Origin: Ectocarpus siliculosus
Taxonomy: Eukaryota; Sar; Phaeophyceae; Ectocarpales; Ectocarpaceae
Length of the DNA stretch: 64,000 nucleotides
Direction: 5' to 3'
NCBI GenBank assembly: GCA_000310025.1
Contig: FN649748.1
Location: 2,757,659 to 2,821,658, forward strand
This document shows, piece by piece, positions 9,609 through 21,100 of the stretch (positions are counted from its first letter, which is position 1; the number at the start of each line of letters is the position of its first letter). Below the pieces are notes generated by a model, which was not told the DNA's origin, made no database searches, and worked only from the letters and a program-made list of their open reading frames with translations. The position numbers and the translations under genes were made by a program.

Positions 9609-11196
9609 CACCCATATGCACTCCCGGAAAAGTGTTACCGTGCAATCGTCGAATTTTATGCATGCGTGACGGGGGGGGGGGCGGGGGGGTAGTTTCATTT
9701 TTTATCGTTGGGCATGATTGAGTCAACGTCTTCGTTTCGTCGCAGCATTGAGGATACGTGCGCCTCCGCATAGACGTGTGGATTGGTAGGCAACAACCCT
9801 TTGAGAGGATGCTTTACGGAACAAAGGAGTATCAACGAAAATAAATATAGTGGAAGAAAGCCGAGACCGTTGTGGTTCACGGGCAAGTTGCTGTGACTGT
9901 ATTCAACGAACACGAGGATGCGTTTTTTTATTTCTCTCCCTGCTGCAGGGCTTCCTTGCTGCGAGGGTCGTAGCCTTCTTTTTTTTTGGGGGTTCATTTT
10001 TATTGTTGGGCATGGTTGAGTCAACGACTTCGTCTTTTCGTAGCATCATTTTTTTTTGGATACGTGCGCCTCCGCAGAGACGTGTGGGTTGTTTGGTTGG
10101 CAACAACACTTTGAGAGGATGCCTTGAGGCAACAAAGGAGTATCAAGGATAATATGGTTGAAGAACGCCGAAGACATCGCTGTCTTGCGGGTAACCTGCC
10201 GTGCCGCCACTCTGCGGACATGCATATCGTTTGGTGTTTTCCTATTTGCAAGACTTGTTCTTGCAACCCAATACTACGTTGGGTGTTGGCGGGGACTCTG
10301 AGGCACGCTTTGGTTCCGCAATTTTGGAGCCTTGCAATTTTTCCCGTCTCCGCGCATGCTCACTTGAAGCGCAGGAATGTGTTCGCGATGGGATTCGACA
10401 AGACCCCAATTTTTAGCGTGTGTGTGGGTCTCCTTCAGGTCTGCAACCTGGAGCAATGTTTTCGCCCACGCGACGAATATGTAATACAGGGATGCAGAGA
10501 CATCATTAAAAGTTGTATCAACGACAACAACGTTTTCGATTCACACCCTCCTATCAATTAGGAAAAAAAGTCGAACATGCCCACACTTTTAATGCCCTAG
10601 GCAAAACAAGCACCCTCCAAGACCCACAGGACCCCGCTTTCATCCGCACACGATGCATGTTAACCATAAAGTGTTGCCGGCACGAACACACACATTACGA
10701 ACCAAGTGTACCCGGACACATCTGGTCAGAACGCTCCACACCGACACCCACAAAACATGTCAGCGAGAATCAACATGTCACACATCACACCCCCCACCTC
10801 TCCCCCGGGATGCGCCGACACCCTACCACCAACACCCAAAACACGTTCTTCCAGCGCCCTCCGCCCTCTACACTGAGGTACCTCCCTCCCGCGCCTCTCC
10901 CTCCCGCGCCGCTATCCTCCCTTTCACGCGTCTCGTCATACCGTGGAAGCTAGCGTACTTCTGCCGCCATCCGCTCATGTGGCCCCTAACCGCAACCCGC
11001 CCATTTAGTGTACCCGCCACGGGAAGAATCGCATCCCCGCGCGCCCCACCCCCACCCCCCTTGCCCCCCGCCGCGCCTCTCGCCCGCTTGTAGTAGCGAC
11101 CTTCCCCCCCATCCGCCCCCATCCGCCCCTATGTAGACCCGTCCCCACTTCCCGCTTCTGCGCGCGCGACGCGATGCCGCCGGGCTGGATACGTGC
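9609..11196. other. Non-coding spacer between the two convergent Harbinger genes
   Basis: Holds the tandem duplication at 9689-10165 and a C-rich, CCTCCC/CGCC-rich stretch at 10780-11150. A 145-codon frame at 10124-10561 lacks any family motif and is not called. Confidence 0.6.
9689..10165. repeat. Two-copy direct repeat inside the Harbinger element
   Basis: Unit 1 (9689-9860) and unit 2 (about 9989-10165) share GTTGGGCATG(A/G)TTGAGTC, GGATACGTGCGCCTCCGCA, GACGTGTGG, CTTTGAGAGGATGC and ACAAAGGAGTATCAA in the same order, about 300 bases apart. Divergence is around 15 percent by eye. Downstream of both units lies a related GAAGAA(A/C)GCCGA segment. Confidence 0.75.
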
Positions 11197-13865
11197 TCAC
11201 GAATTCCTCTGGCGGTTGTAGTCCGGCCTCCACTGCTTCTTCAACTCCAGGGCCGTGCGGATAGCCGCTCGGGCCGGGGTCTCACCGCTCCTCGAAGGAG
11301 CCGGCTGCTCCGTTTGCCAGCCATCCGGCAAGGTGCGCTGCGTAGCACAGAGGGCCGGCCGGTTGCGTCCGCTGCGCGAGTCCTCCTCTGCAAGCTGGAT
11401 CGGCGATACCTTCTCGTCTTGCAGGAAGTTGTGCAGATGGAAAAGAGCCGTGATGAGATCCGCGCGTCCTGCGAACTGCACGCGGAGAGGTCTCCACAGA
11501 ATGCCCCAAGTCGAAACCAGGATGCCGAAGCTCTGCTCGATCTTGACACGAAGCTGGCTCAGGTGGAAGTTGAACGAGTCCTCCCCCGCCGGCAGCAGCC
11601 TCCCAGGGTACGGAGTCAGAAGCTTTTCTCCAATGGGGTAGGCGGCGTCACCAATGATGTGAAATCCGGTGGGCAAGCGGGCGACGGCCTTGGCGAGGGA
11701 AGATCGATTCCATGCTACCCAGTCGTTCGTAGAGCCTGGTGAGATCGCCGACATCGCGCAAAACCGGTAGTCGGCGGTGCACATCGCTTGTACGTTGATG
11801 CCGTACGCGGACTTGCTGCCAGAGTAGTACGCGAGGACGTTGGCGGTGTCTTTCGCATACGGAGCCCTGCCCTTGATGAACAGACCATCCACGGCGGCGA
11901 CGACCCAGGAGAAAATGCCATCGGTGCTCTTCTCCTGCATTTGTAGACGGCAGACACGAGGGCGGGAAAGTAGCAGTGTCGGGAAGGGATATAAAATAAG
12001 TCGAGAGATACGTTGACAAAAATTGGTAACAGTGTTCAGCTGTACGTTGTGTGGGTTGATGTCATCGGCGACGGCGCCATCGCCAGCAACGGCGGGCATA
12101 CCATGTAAACTGAGAGTTGGGCCGTTTGATAATCCTAATCATAATCATGCGTCACGTACAGCGGTACGAAGGTATCAGGGCATTTTAGAGCCACGGAGGT
12201 GACTGCATTGATTCCACACTCTTGTATCGCTAAAATCTGTTGCCGGGCCACTGCTGTTGCGGGGCCGAACCAACGTGGCCAGCATACACAAAGGATGACA
12301 ACAACATTTATTTGTAAAGGACACCGAAAGCTGGCGAACCACCCGGGACCCGGGGGATATTTTTCGGTTCGAACCATGCTGACCACGATGACAACCCGAA
12401 CTCGTACCCGCCGGCGACAACACTTTTGTTTCTCTCTTATCAACGAGGGCTGCGTATAGATAGTCCTCCCTACGCTAAAACGGCTGGAAACAGCAGACGT
12501 GAAAAAATACACGATATCCCGCGGTTGGTCGAAAGAATGCCGCCAAGAATAACCGTAGTTGCAGTACTGACCACCGTTAGGTCTCACCTTGAATCTATTG
12601 GCGTTTCGCATGCAGCCTTCCTCGGTCAGGGGGAAGTCAAATGCCCCAATCGCAGGCGTCTCGTTGATGGCATCGATCACTTGCCACAAGATGTCGAACG
12701 TGACCGCCCTCGACAAGCCAAACATGAGGGCAACATCCCAGTAACTGCCGCCAGCCAGGATCCTCAACGCCGCGGCAACGCGGACTTCCACAGCTATGGC
12801 GCCGTTGGTTGGCGATCGCAGTGCTGTGGGGTTTCCGAGCGACGCGCAGATAACGTTTGCAGGATGAGCGTGAGTCGTTCAGGACAGAAGTACGAAGTGT
12901 CAAAGGGGGCATGTTTGCAATCGCCAGCACTTAGTTTAGCAACCTACGACGGGGGGCGCATGTTCTCCGCAAACTCGTCAGATTGCCGGCCCAATACACC
13001 TACCTATGTACTACGGTACGGAGACGGCTCTGTGTTCATCACCTACATACGCATTTTTTGCACATGATGAGCACGTGTCGACAGCTGTTGTGTCATTGCG
13101 GGATACGACAATTTGTATCGGCTCCCGACGAGGCTGTATTTGTTTAGTGGGGCCGGCGTGTACTGTACGCCCTGTGAATACTGCTGCACAGTAGTGAGCG
13201 TCACGAATAGTACCTCCGCCTTTAACCCATACAATGACCGCTGCTGTACAAGTATGTGTCTTGTAACAGCAGTATATCGTACAATACTGCTGCTGCGCTG
13301 TACGTACCCTGCTGCCGCATGTTCGACGAGCGAGTTGCTTTTTTAAAAAAGGCAGCAGGAACATAGACTACAGCAGTAGTAGTCTATGTACAGCACATGT
13401 TTTAGACTTGTGCTCTTCCCCGTTGCTTTCTACATATACACCCAGAAGAACCCTCATCACGCATACCCTGCCGTGGGCGGCTGCATCTACACATCAACAC
13501 TCACCGCCGAAGAAAGCGTTGACTTCCAGCGAAGGGCGGAGTAGCTCGACAAGCTTGTGGAAACTGCCTTTCTCCATGCGGTACGACCGCCGCCACCCGT
13601 GCCGTTTATCGAGGTCCGCCTCGTGTTGAGCCCACGGAAGACGCTTGGGCTCGTAGATGGGCTCCCGTTCCTGAGGGCAGTGGGCACGATGAGCCTCTCC
13701 TGCTGCCACGACGCCCGCCGCCACTACTACGGCCCTCACAAGACCCAAGACTGTGAATCTCTTGTCATGGGCTACATCCTCCTCGTCGATAGCTCGCCGA
13801 CGGCGCTTCTCCCGGCGTTGCGCTGCGATCCCCCTGGGATCTTGACGCTTCCCACGCTCAGGCAT
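11197..13865 (-). CDS. PIF/Harbinger transposase, DDE_Tnp_4 type, 3 exons, 444 aa
   Basis: Exons 13865-13505, 12823-12588 and 11934-11197 join in phase (GGCG|GTGAGT, ACAG|CA, AAG|GTGAGA, GCAG|GAG) into 1335 nt with no internal stop. N-terminal motif YRMEKGSFHKLVELLRP is followed by the helix-turn-helix-like SYWDVALMFGLSRAVTFDIL. The DDE nuclease has its first Asp in AAVDGLFIKG (D215), second in IIGDAAYP (D295) and the acidic third residue in KIEQSFGIL (E332). Family hallmarks YYSGSKSAYGINVQ and SPGSTNDW are present. Length is normal for the family. The enzyme cuts and joins the element at TWA targets in the nucleus. All catalytic positions are kept, so it looks functional. Confidence 0.93.
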
Positions 13866-14097
13866 GGTAGTGGAGTTGCCTTGGGAAGCACTTTGGGGTG
13901 CTGTTGGTGCTGTCTAGGTGTGGTGTGATGAAGACAGCACGCGTGACCGGTGTCTGCTCCGGTAGCCGAAAAAAAGCGGGAAATTTTTTACCGATCCGTA
14001 AAAGGAGCAAGCCCCCAAAAAATACGCCTTGCTCTTTTTACGGAAACGTAGAGGAACGCCTCCATATATTTCAAGAAAATACGGTTTCGTAACCAAA

Positions 14098-14129
14098 TAC
14101 GTATTTTTTCGGCCTGATAAGACACCCCC
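14098..14129 (-). repeat. Right terminal inverted repeat of Harbinger copy B
   Basis: On the minus strand it reads GGGGGTGTCTTATCAGGCCG followed by AAAAAATACGTA. It is followed on the plus strand by the second TAA at 14130-14132. Confidence 0.9.
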
Positions 14130-14132
14130 TAA

Positions 14133-15194
14133 ATACCGGTGCAGACCGTCATTTTCCTTGGACCGTTCAACTATTAATAATATATCCATATATTTATTTC
14201 CGACATTCCGCCTCCACCCCAACAAGGCTACTACGACTGACTCTACTATAGCACCCTCACCCCCAGCTCATGGAGAATACTGATGGAGCAACGTACTCGC
14301 TCATGAACAACAGGCGGTTGGCCCAGTTCAGTTGCCGGGAGTGCATGGGAAGCGTAGCGCCGCAAACAGCTGAGGCATGCATGTGTGTACCCCTTCAGCA
14401 CGCGAACAAGTTGTGATACACATCGCAGTCAGTCATCAGTCGTCGACGGAGTCGATCAGCTCGAGTCGATCGTTCCCCGTCAAACGAATCACCGCAGCAC
14501 GGTCCACAGGACCCACGCGCTCCAGCTCCTCATGCTCCCACGCCGCTTGAAGCATCCCTAACTCCATCACCTCCGCCTCCGCCTGTACCACACTCCTGAG
14601 ATCTATGCCGCCCGCCTCACCGCCTCACCCTCCTCACGCGGGCTTGATGTGTCATTTTTATGAGCATGCATGCATGTAGAGCGGCACGCTTCGGTTCACG
14701 CATGCATATACATCTAAGATAACGTAAAAAAAGTTGCACCATGTCAGCAGCATGCAATGCGCATCGGGTCTGCGGTGTGCAGTGACTCTGTCTGACTGTC
14801 TGGCTGCTGTATGTAGTTTGTTCGCCATGGTGTCGCCTATGACGGCCGAGTTGTGTGTGTTTCGGCAGCTCCACGGGATGGTGCGGCGTCTGTCGGGAGG
14901 ACGTCGGGAGTATCTCGGGGTGTGTGTGTAGGCCAATGAAAAATTGTTCTTCCAAAGACAAAACTGAGCAAGACAAAATCGGAGCTTTTCTCGGGTCTTT
15001 GGGGGTGATTCGCGAAAGCAAAAGACCAGATTCCTAAAGATCCATCGGACTTCGGCGCTTGGGGGATAAAAAAGACCAAGACAAGACCAGAAGAATTAGA
15101 TGTTCGCAAACACCGTAGTACTATCTGTCGTTGACTTTTTTGACTTGCGGACCCTTCGGCTCCGTTTTATTTTTTTATACCTTTTTTGGTTAAG
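14133..15194. other. Intergenic DNA, no gene recognised
   Basis: Only short, unsupported frames. An AGACCA-rich purine patch lies at 14950-15100. Nothing else can be supported. Confidence 0.55.
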
Positions 15195-15323
15195 TTAACC
15201 TCTGACAACGGGAATCGATCCCCTCAAGTGCTAGACTACTTGTATGGACAGTAGAGAACGGAACGGTTGCTAGTGTGAAGACAACAACAATAACAACAAC
15301 AACAACAACAACAACAACAACTT
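15195..15323 (+). repeat. SINE-like retroposon copy ending in (CAA)n
   Basis: Order of blocks: GGGAATCGATCCCC (resembling a reversed box B), TCAAGTGCTAGA, ACTTGTATGGACA, GAACGGTTGC, GTGTGAAGACAACAAC, then (CAA/TAA)n to 15321. The same blocks occur in reverse orientation at 4846-5035. The tail alone also occurs at 2525-2552. Confidence 0.6.
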
Positions 15324-18157
15324 CAGAAGCACGTGGTTTCTTCGCATCGACCGCGCTGCAGCAGTAGTAACCGGCTTGACCAGCGCAAAGACGTCAGTCT
15401 CGTTCGTGGACGCACCGAATGGTTGATATTTTGCACGCAGTACATGACCGGGCGCTGCTGCTGTAGAAGCGAGTAGGGCGGCCGAGGCAGCACTTGTGGC
15501 GAACTATGTACCCGGCTGATGTTGTTGCGCTCTGTTCCCCTCCCTGCTGTATGCTATACTCCTGTATGTCCTTTGTATTGCCATCGGCCTCTGTGCTGTG
15601 CTTCTTTTTTTCCATGTCCTCCCTGCCTACTCTTCCTTGTTGGGTACACCTTGATCTCCCTTTTGCTGTTGCTTTTGCTTTTATATATATGGCTGTCCGC
15701 CCATCTGCTGCCTCTTTGTTCTGTTGCCTTCATTACTCCCATGCCCTGGTGCGTAGTGCCTGATGCTGGTACGGTACCCTTTGATTTTTTTTAGGCGGGC
15801 GTGGGAAGAATCCTCCTTTTTCCCTTTTTATTTTCGCCTTTATTTTTGTTTTGTTTTATTTTGGTCGGTTTCCTAGCGCTCCTTTTCTCGACCGGTCGGT
15901 GCGGTAGCTGTTCTTTTCTTTCTATCATTTTGTTTTCTTTTTCCGAGTGGTTTGTACTCTATCTTGTTTTTGTTTCCCCGCGGCGTCGTATATGCCGGGT
16001 TTTGCGACCACGGGCTCCCCATTTTTGTGGACTACTGTACGGAGCTAATGTGAGAAACAACAACAACATATATATATATATGCAGAGGTAGCACGGTTGG
16101 TTGTTGTGGGAACCGCATAGACTAGATACATACCGATCTGGGTGAGGCTAGCGCGCTCTTCTCCAAGTTGAAGGCCGGAACGGTAGCCGAAGTACATGTG
16201 CACGTGCTGCCGAGGTTTCTGCTTTCTACTCGAGTTCTCCTTGTTATCTGCTTGTAGATGCCCCAGCATTAATTGGTCTACATACATGTAGGTACATGCA
16301 GCCGCAGATAGAACCATACCTACACGGCCGCACTGAGACTGACTGGCGTCCTAACATTGGTCAGCAGTTAGCGCGGTCGATGCTAATAGTACGGACAGAC
16401 ACAAAGATATTGGATCTTACATCGAAACCAACAATGGTGTCCGGTCGCCGCCCAGGACACCTACCGTCAAATATGCTCATGGTCAATTGTCATCACAAGA
16501 AGTAGCTGTGGTTGAAGCAAGCGTGTCCAATCAGAGGCACACCACTTTTCCTTGGGGGACACGCTGTAAATAGTGGTTATTTTTTGCGTTGGCGGGGCGC
16601 GTGGGGGGGGGCGTACTCTTATGTTTTACATGCCTTATCGGTTAGACCATTGACCACGCGTCCTCGAGAGGACGGAGCATTGTTCCCACAGGACCGACTA
16701 CCGATGGCCAATCGTTCCTTCCTACTTTGCCAAAGGTGGCTCAAAAACGTCTTCCCTAGTCTGTCTATCCTAACGATATCCCTTGCAGCCTTCTCAAACC
16801 ACTTCGGGGCGCGTTGGGGGGGGCTTCATTCGCGGCCGTTGGGGCGTGGGTGCTGCTAGAAATGGACAATAGAGGAGGGATTCAGGAATTTCACAAGCGC
16901 AAAAAACCCTCATGTCGCCACGCCTACTCTTACTAGCAAGAACCACGAGAGTATGGAAATTTGCATGTTGCCGACACACCCAAAATATGTGAAACTCTCT
17001 AGTGCAGAAAGCGGAAGCCTTCGGATGGCCCTTCGAGCCAATATGAAGACATGGACCTCGACCCGAAATGAACGTTTCTTATCTGCTGGCTCAAACTGCT
17101 GTGATGGCAAGCCGAATAGAGCACAACGAGAACTTCTGATAGGGAAAAACACCAAGTGTCTGATACTAGCTGTTCAGCAGAGTAATCAAGCTTCAAATCG
17201 CTCCAGGGGGTTGTGGGTATCTCAAGGCGACCGACGAACTGCAGTGGTCCGCCGATTACAGTACCGTGGTTGATGTAAGCAAAAAAGAACTCAAGTCCCT
17301 ACAAAAAACATAACAAGGGACCACTCGCACGCAGGACGAGCTTGTCGTACGTCACGTGTTGAGAGTGTCGAGACAAGCATTGTTTTCGGGGACCCTTACG
17401 GAGCGTCTCCAATTCTGGAGATGTTCGAAAAACTCGATGGATCATTTCGTATCCCTCCCTATCTTCATGCCCAAGGAGCATTTCGTTTTCGTTTTTTCGA
17501 ACCATGGTCGTCTTTCAGTTCGTGTGCAAAAGCTATAGTCTGTGCTCTGGTTTTCTTGAGCACAATTGGAGGTCCTCTGTCGATTTTCTCGCTTACTATG
17601 CAGGTGGAACGACGAAAACATATAGATGATGCGGGAACAACAATCAAACCCAAGTTGGTCGTGTGGTCAACTAACTTCACCTACACCTGGACAGACGGTT
17701 ATCCTTGCGTGCGTATGCTTGAAACGCCCCACGACCAGGGCTAAGAACCTGATGCCCAGAGTATTCGACGATGCGCTGATTGGGTGCTGTCACTGGTGGA
17801 CACGATCGATGTGCCATCGTAGCAGTGCAAGTATCGAACCCGTGTGCGACAAGAAAAAAAAACACGTAGAACTGTGGGGCTCGACCACTGCAAGGGCGGT
17901 CGTTCCCGCGCGCTGTACCAGCAACAATGCGCTCATCGAGAGGGTAGATCCCGTTCTCAACCTGCACTTTGTGTGCGGCCTGGTCGAGAGGACCACGACG
18001 GACGCGTAAAAATAGGGGGGTAAGATGAGGCCGAACAAAATCGACGGTGTCCCATTGATCCGGGCAATTCGCACCCGGGCAGCGTGCTGAACGAACCCCC
18101 CTCCCCCCCCTCCGCGTCTGGAATCTGGGTTGGGCAGGGCAACCAAATTCGGAGGAG
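15324..18157. other. Gene-poor DNA upstream of the pyruvyltransferase fusion gene
   Basis: A pyrimidine-rich, T-run-rich stretch (15540-15960) gives several long but low-complexity frames that I do not call. The remainder (16000-18150) shows no recognisable coding sequence. It should hold the promoter and possibly a 5' exon of the gene starting at 18158. Confidence 0.5.
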
Positions 18158-21100
18158 ATGGAGACGCCTACAGCACGGCCACGAGAGGCCGCGCAGCACG
18201 GGCGGAGACGGGCAGTGGGCGCAGACTGGCACTCGAGTCAGGCCGATCCGTCCAAGGCGGGCCTGTTCGATGATGTCGGGGACTGCATCCTGTTGTTCGG
18301 GGGGTTCTGCAATGGTGAGAAAAAAAGGAGGAGTTATGTCAGTCCATTGTGGCGTTGCCTCGGCGAGGTCCATGTTGGGTGTGACTATGATGGCCTTTTC
18401 CGTGCTGATCTCCTTGTTGATGGCCGGCCTGCCGCGCCGAATAAGAGAGACGAAGTACGCGTTTGACTCGATAGGGTGGTGGCGGTGTCGAAGAAAAAGT
18501 GGCTCACCACCGCTGCTGCTGTGACTACCAGCTTCAGAAGCTCCATCAGCAACTGCAACGTTTGATCAAAGCACCCGGCAAAAGACACATTCCTTGCATA
18601 ACTGGTCCAAATACGCGTCGGACGTGATAGGTGTCGGAGAATATTGGCTTGCCACCGCGGCTGCGACTGCCAGCGGCAGAATCACCATTACCATCACCAT
18701 CATCAGCATCAGCAGCAGCGTTTGGGAAACAACGCCCGGCAAAATGATTGTTTGGCGAGTGTCGCCAAGCCTATTTGACTCGGCACACCGAACTTTAGCG
18801 CATTCACCTCTGTTTCTGACGCGAATCAACCTCTTGCCAGGCAACATGGGTGATGTGGTGCAACCAATCGCGATGCAAGACCTCCTAGCTTCTGTCGCGC
18901 CGGACCAGTGTTTTTGGTACGCGCACCCGGCCGATGAAGATGTCGAAAGGGGTTACCGTATCGGCGAGTTTTTCGGCGGGGACGACTCGAAGGTGTTCCC
19001 CCTCACGCCCGACCTCGCTTGGAAGGTAACGAAACACACACAAATACACCACTTTTTTTTTTTTTCGCGGACAGCGAGTGTCCTGGCCCTTCTTCTGCGC
19101 CCCCGGCTCCAACAGAGAGTGGACACTCTCCCCCGAATCACACCGACAGTTCGCCCACCAGGTAGCTCCCGCGAGGTGATATCGTGTGTATTGTTGATGT
19201 CGTTCTCGATTTGGTGGAACGACGCTAGTGTATCGCAAGAATTTTGGGGGGGCAATATGTATCATTGGGCCAGACACTATTTTTCACCCGGTTGGTACAA
19301 CATTGCAGAAAGGAAATAAACACGTTTGAATTTTCATTTTGGTCTTCAAGTCATATCCGTGTGCCTTGGTGTTTTCTGTTGAGAGGAAACTCTCACTAGC
19401 TTGTTGCCTGGAGCAGTGCAAGTGTCCGGGGAAACCGTTGTGGCTGTCCGATCGAAATTGGCAAGTTTTTCCGAGTTGAACGGTTCTCTTGAAAACGAAG
19501 ACAAGAAAGAGCTAGTGTCAAGATTGTTTTGACAGCATTTCACGGTTTTGTCCGGAACAGAAACGGCTCCATTTATCGGGGCAACCTCGGGAGATTTTTT
19601 TCCCGGACGGAGGAACACGGACACGTGTGAATCGGACCATTCGGTTGGGATGCGCACCGGCTGGGACTCTCGAGCATGACTGTCGTTTTAGCGTTCCGTG
19701 ACACCGTTGTGCGCGCGTGCACGCCGGCGTACCGTCACAGCGTACTGCGGTGGACTAACCCCATGATCGAAACGGCTTGACGAACACACAGGTAAATCGG
19801 TTCAAGGCCTTGGTTATCGGTGGCGGAGGGATTTTCGCAGCGATCCACCAGCCGTTGCCAAACGACCAGTTCGTAGAGGCCTTGACCCTGCCGATAGTCG
19901 TGATGGGAGTGGGAGCATCGTGAGTGTCGCGTTCCTTCGGCTTCCCGCTGTCTCTTGCGATATTCGGTTGGAAGCGGGGGGTTGGATCGATTCGCAGGCT
20001 CGTTGAGGGCTGCACCAACCGTCTCGTAGACTCATGGTCGCGTACGAAACGAACGCCCAATGATGCTACGAGGCCGCGCTCTGTGTGTCGGTTGGATTGA
20101 TTCACAGGCTGAGTAAGGGCTCTACACCAACCGTTTCCCATGTGCTGACTCATCGTCGCCTAGGAACCGAATGACCACGATGCTGCGAGGCACGCTTTGT
20201 GTATGGGGACCCATTCTCGAAGGCTCCCCGCGGGTACAATACCCTAGGGATATTGTGCTGCCGCCAGAGTGAAGGTGCCTTGCGAACGCATCCCCTCCTC
20301 CCCTGTGGGTGACGCAAACCAAGGACGCCTGCACGTCTTGCCACCAAGGAAACAAGAACCGCGAGCACCTTCGTCTTTAGACAGTAATTCGACAGCAACC
20401 GTCTCTCGTGCATGCGTGCGCGCTGCTTTCGACCGCTGGCGTCCGCCGGTCTGTTGTCGTTTCCTCCCCCCTGTCAGCTCCCGCGCGATGATCTACAGCA
20501 AGCTGCTGTCGAAGGCGGTGTTCGTGTCCGGCCGCGATGAGACGTCGATCCAAACGTTCAAGTCCATGCTGGGGCGCGATCCCAACGCGACCGTGGCCCC
20601 CGACGACGTCGCTCTCGTGAGGGACCCCGTATTGAGCGACAAAATGCTGTCCGACAAAGAGGGCAGTTGCTGGAAACGGAGCGCAGGTGAGCGCCGCTGG
20701 CTGTTGACTGGTCCGAGCAGAGTAAATGGAAGAGACTATCGGGGAACCAATTTTCGTTTCATGAAGGGGAGAGTTGTCTTTTGCGATCGGAAGGTGCCTG
20801 ACACAAAGAGCTCAAGACCCGCGTTTGGGTTTGTTTCCACACGCCACTGTTCAATGCTATAGGTCGGTTTCCCCGGCGAGGCGAGACCCACGCGACATGA
20901 ACACCGCAGCCAGCTAAGACAGGAGGAAAAATAAGTTCTTCTCTTGCCGCCCCAGCCAGTCAGTCGTCAACCACGCTGATTGCTTGCACGTTGCCGCTTG
21001 CATTTTGTTCGCGCTTCTCGCCTTTGTTTCACCGGCTCGTGGTTCCCGTAGGCGACGATCAACAGCCCCTATGTTTCGTAGTACCTGCGGCCAACACGCA

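Larger units (their letters stand above)
5924..14129. mobile_element. Complete, apparently intact PIF/Harbinger DNA transposon (copy B)
   Basis: The 8.2-kb unit has matching terminal inverted repeats of about 32 bp: GGGTGTGTCTTATCAGGCCG at 5924-5943 and, read inward from the right end, GGGGGTGTCTTATCAGGCCG at 14129-14110. They differ at one position in the first 20 and at three in 32. Both ends abut TAA (5921-5923 and 14130-14132), a 3-bp target-site duplication of the TWA type used by PIF/Harbinger. Inside lie two convergent genes, the accessory protein (plus) and the DDE transposase (minus), both rebuilt without a stop or frameshift. Near-identical TIRs and intact genes suggest recent activity. 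Confidence 0.92.

Noticed and set aside
12135-12791. A separate 218-aa protein
   Set aside because: Only its first part (to 12588) is coding, as exon 2 of the Harbinger transposase; the rest is intron read-through.
15540-15960. Protein-coding gene with many Phe/Leu/Ser residues
   Set aside because: The frames come from a long pyrimidine-rich stretch with no motif and no splice context.
20269-20862. A stand-alone 197-aa gene
   Set aside because: Only 20478-20686 is coding, as an exon of the pyruvyltransferase; flanks are intron.
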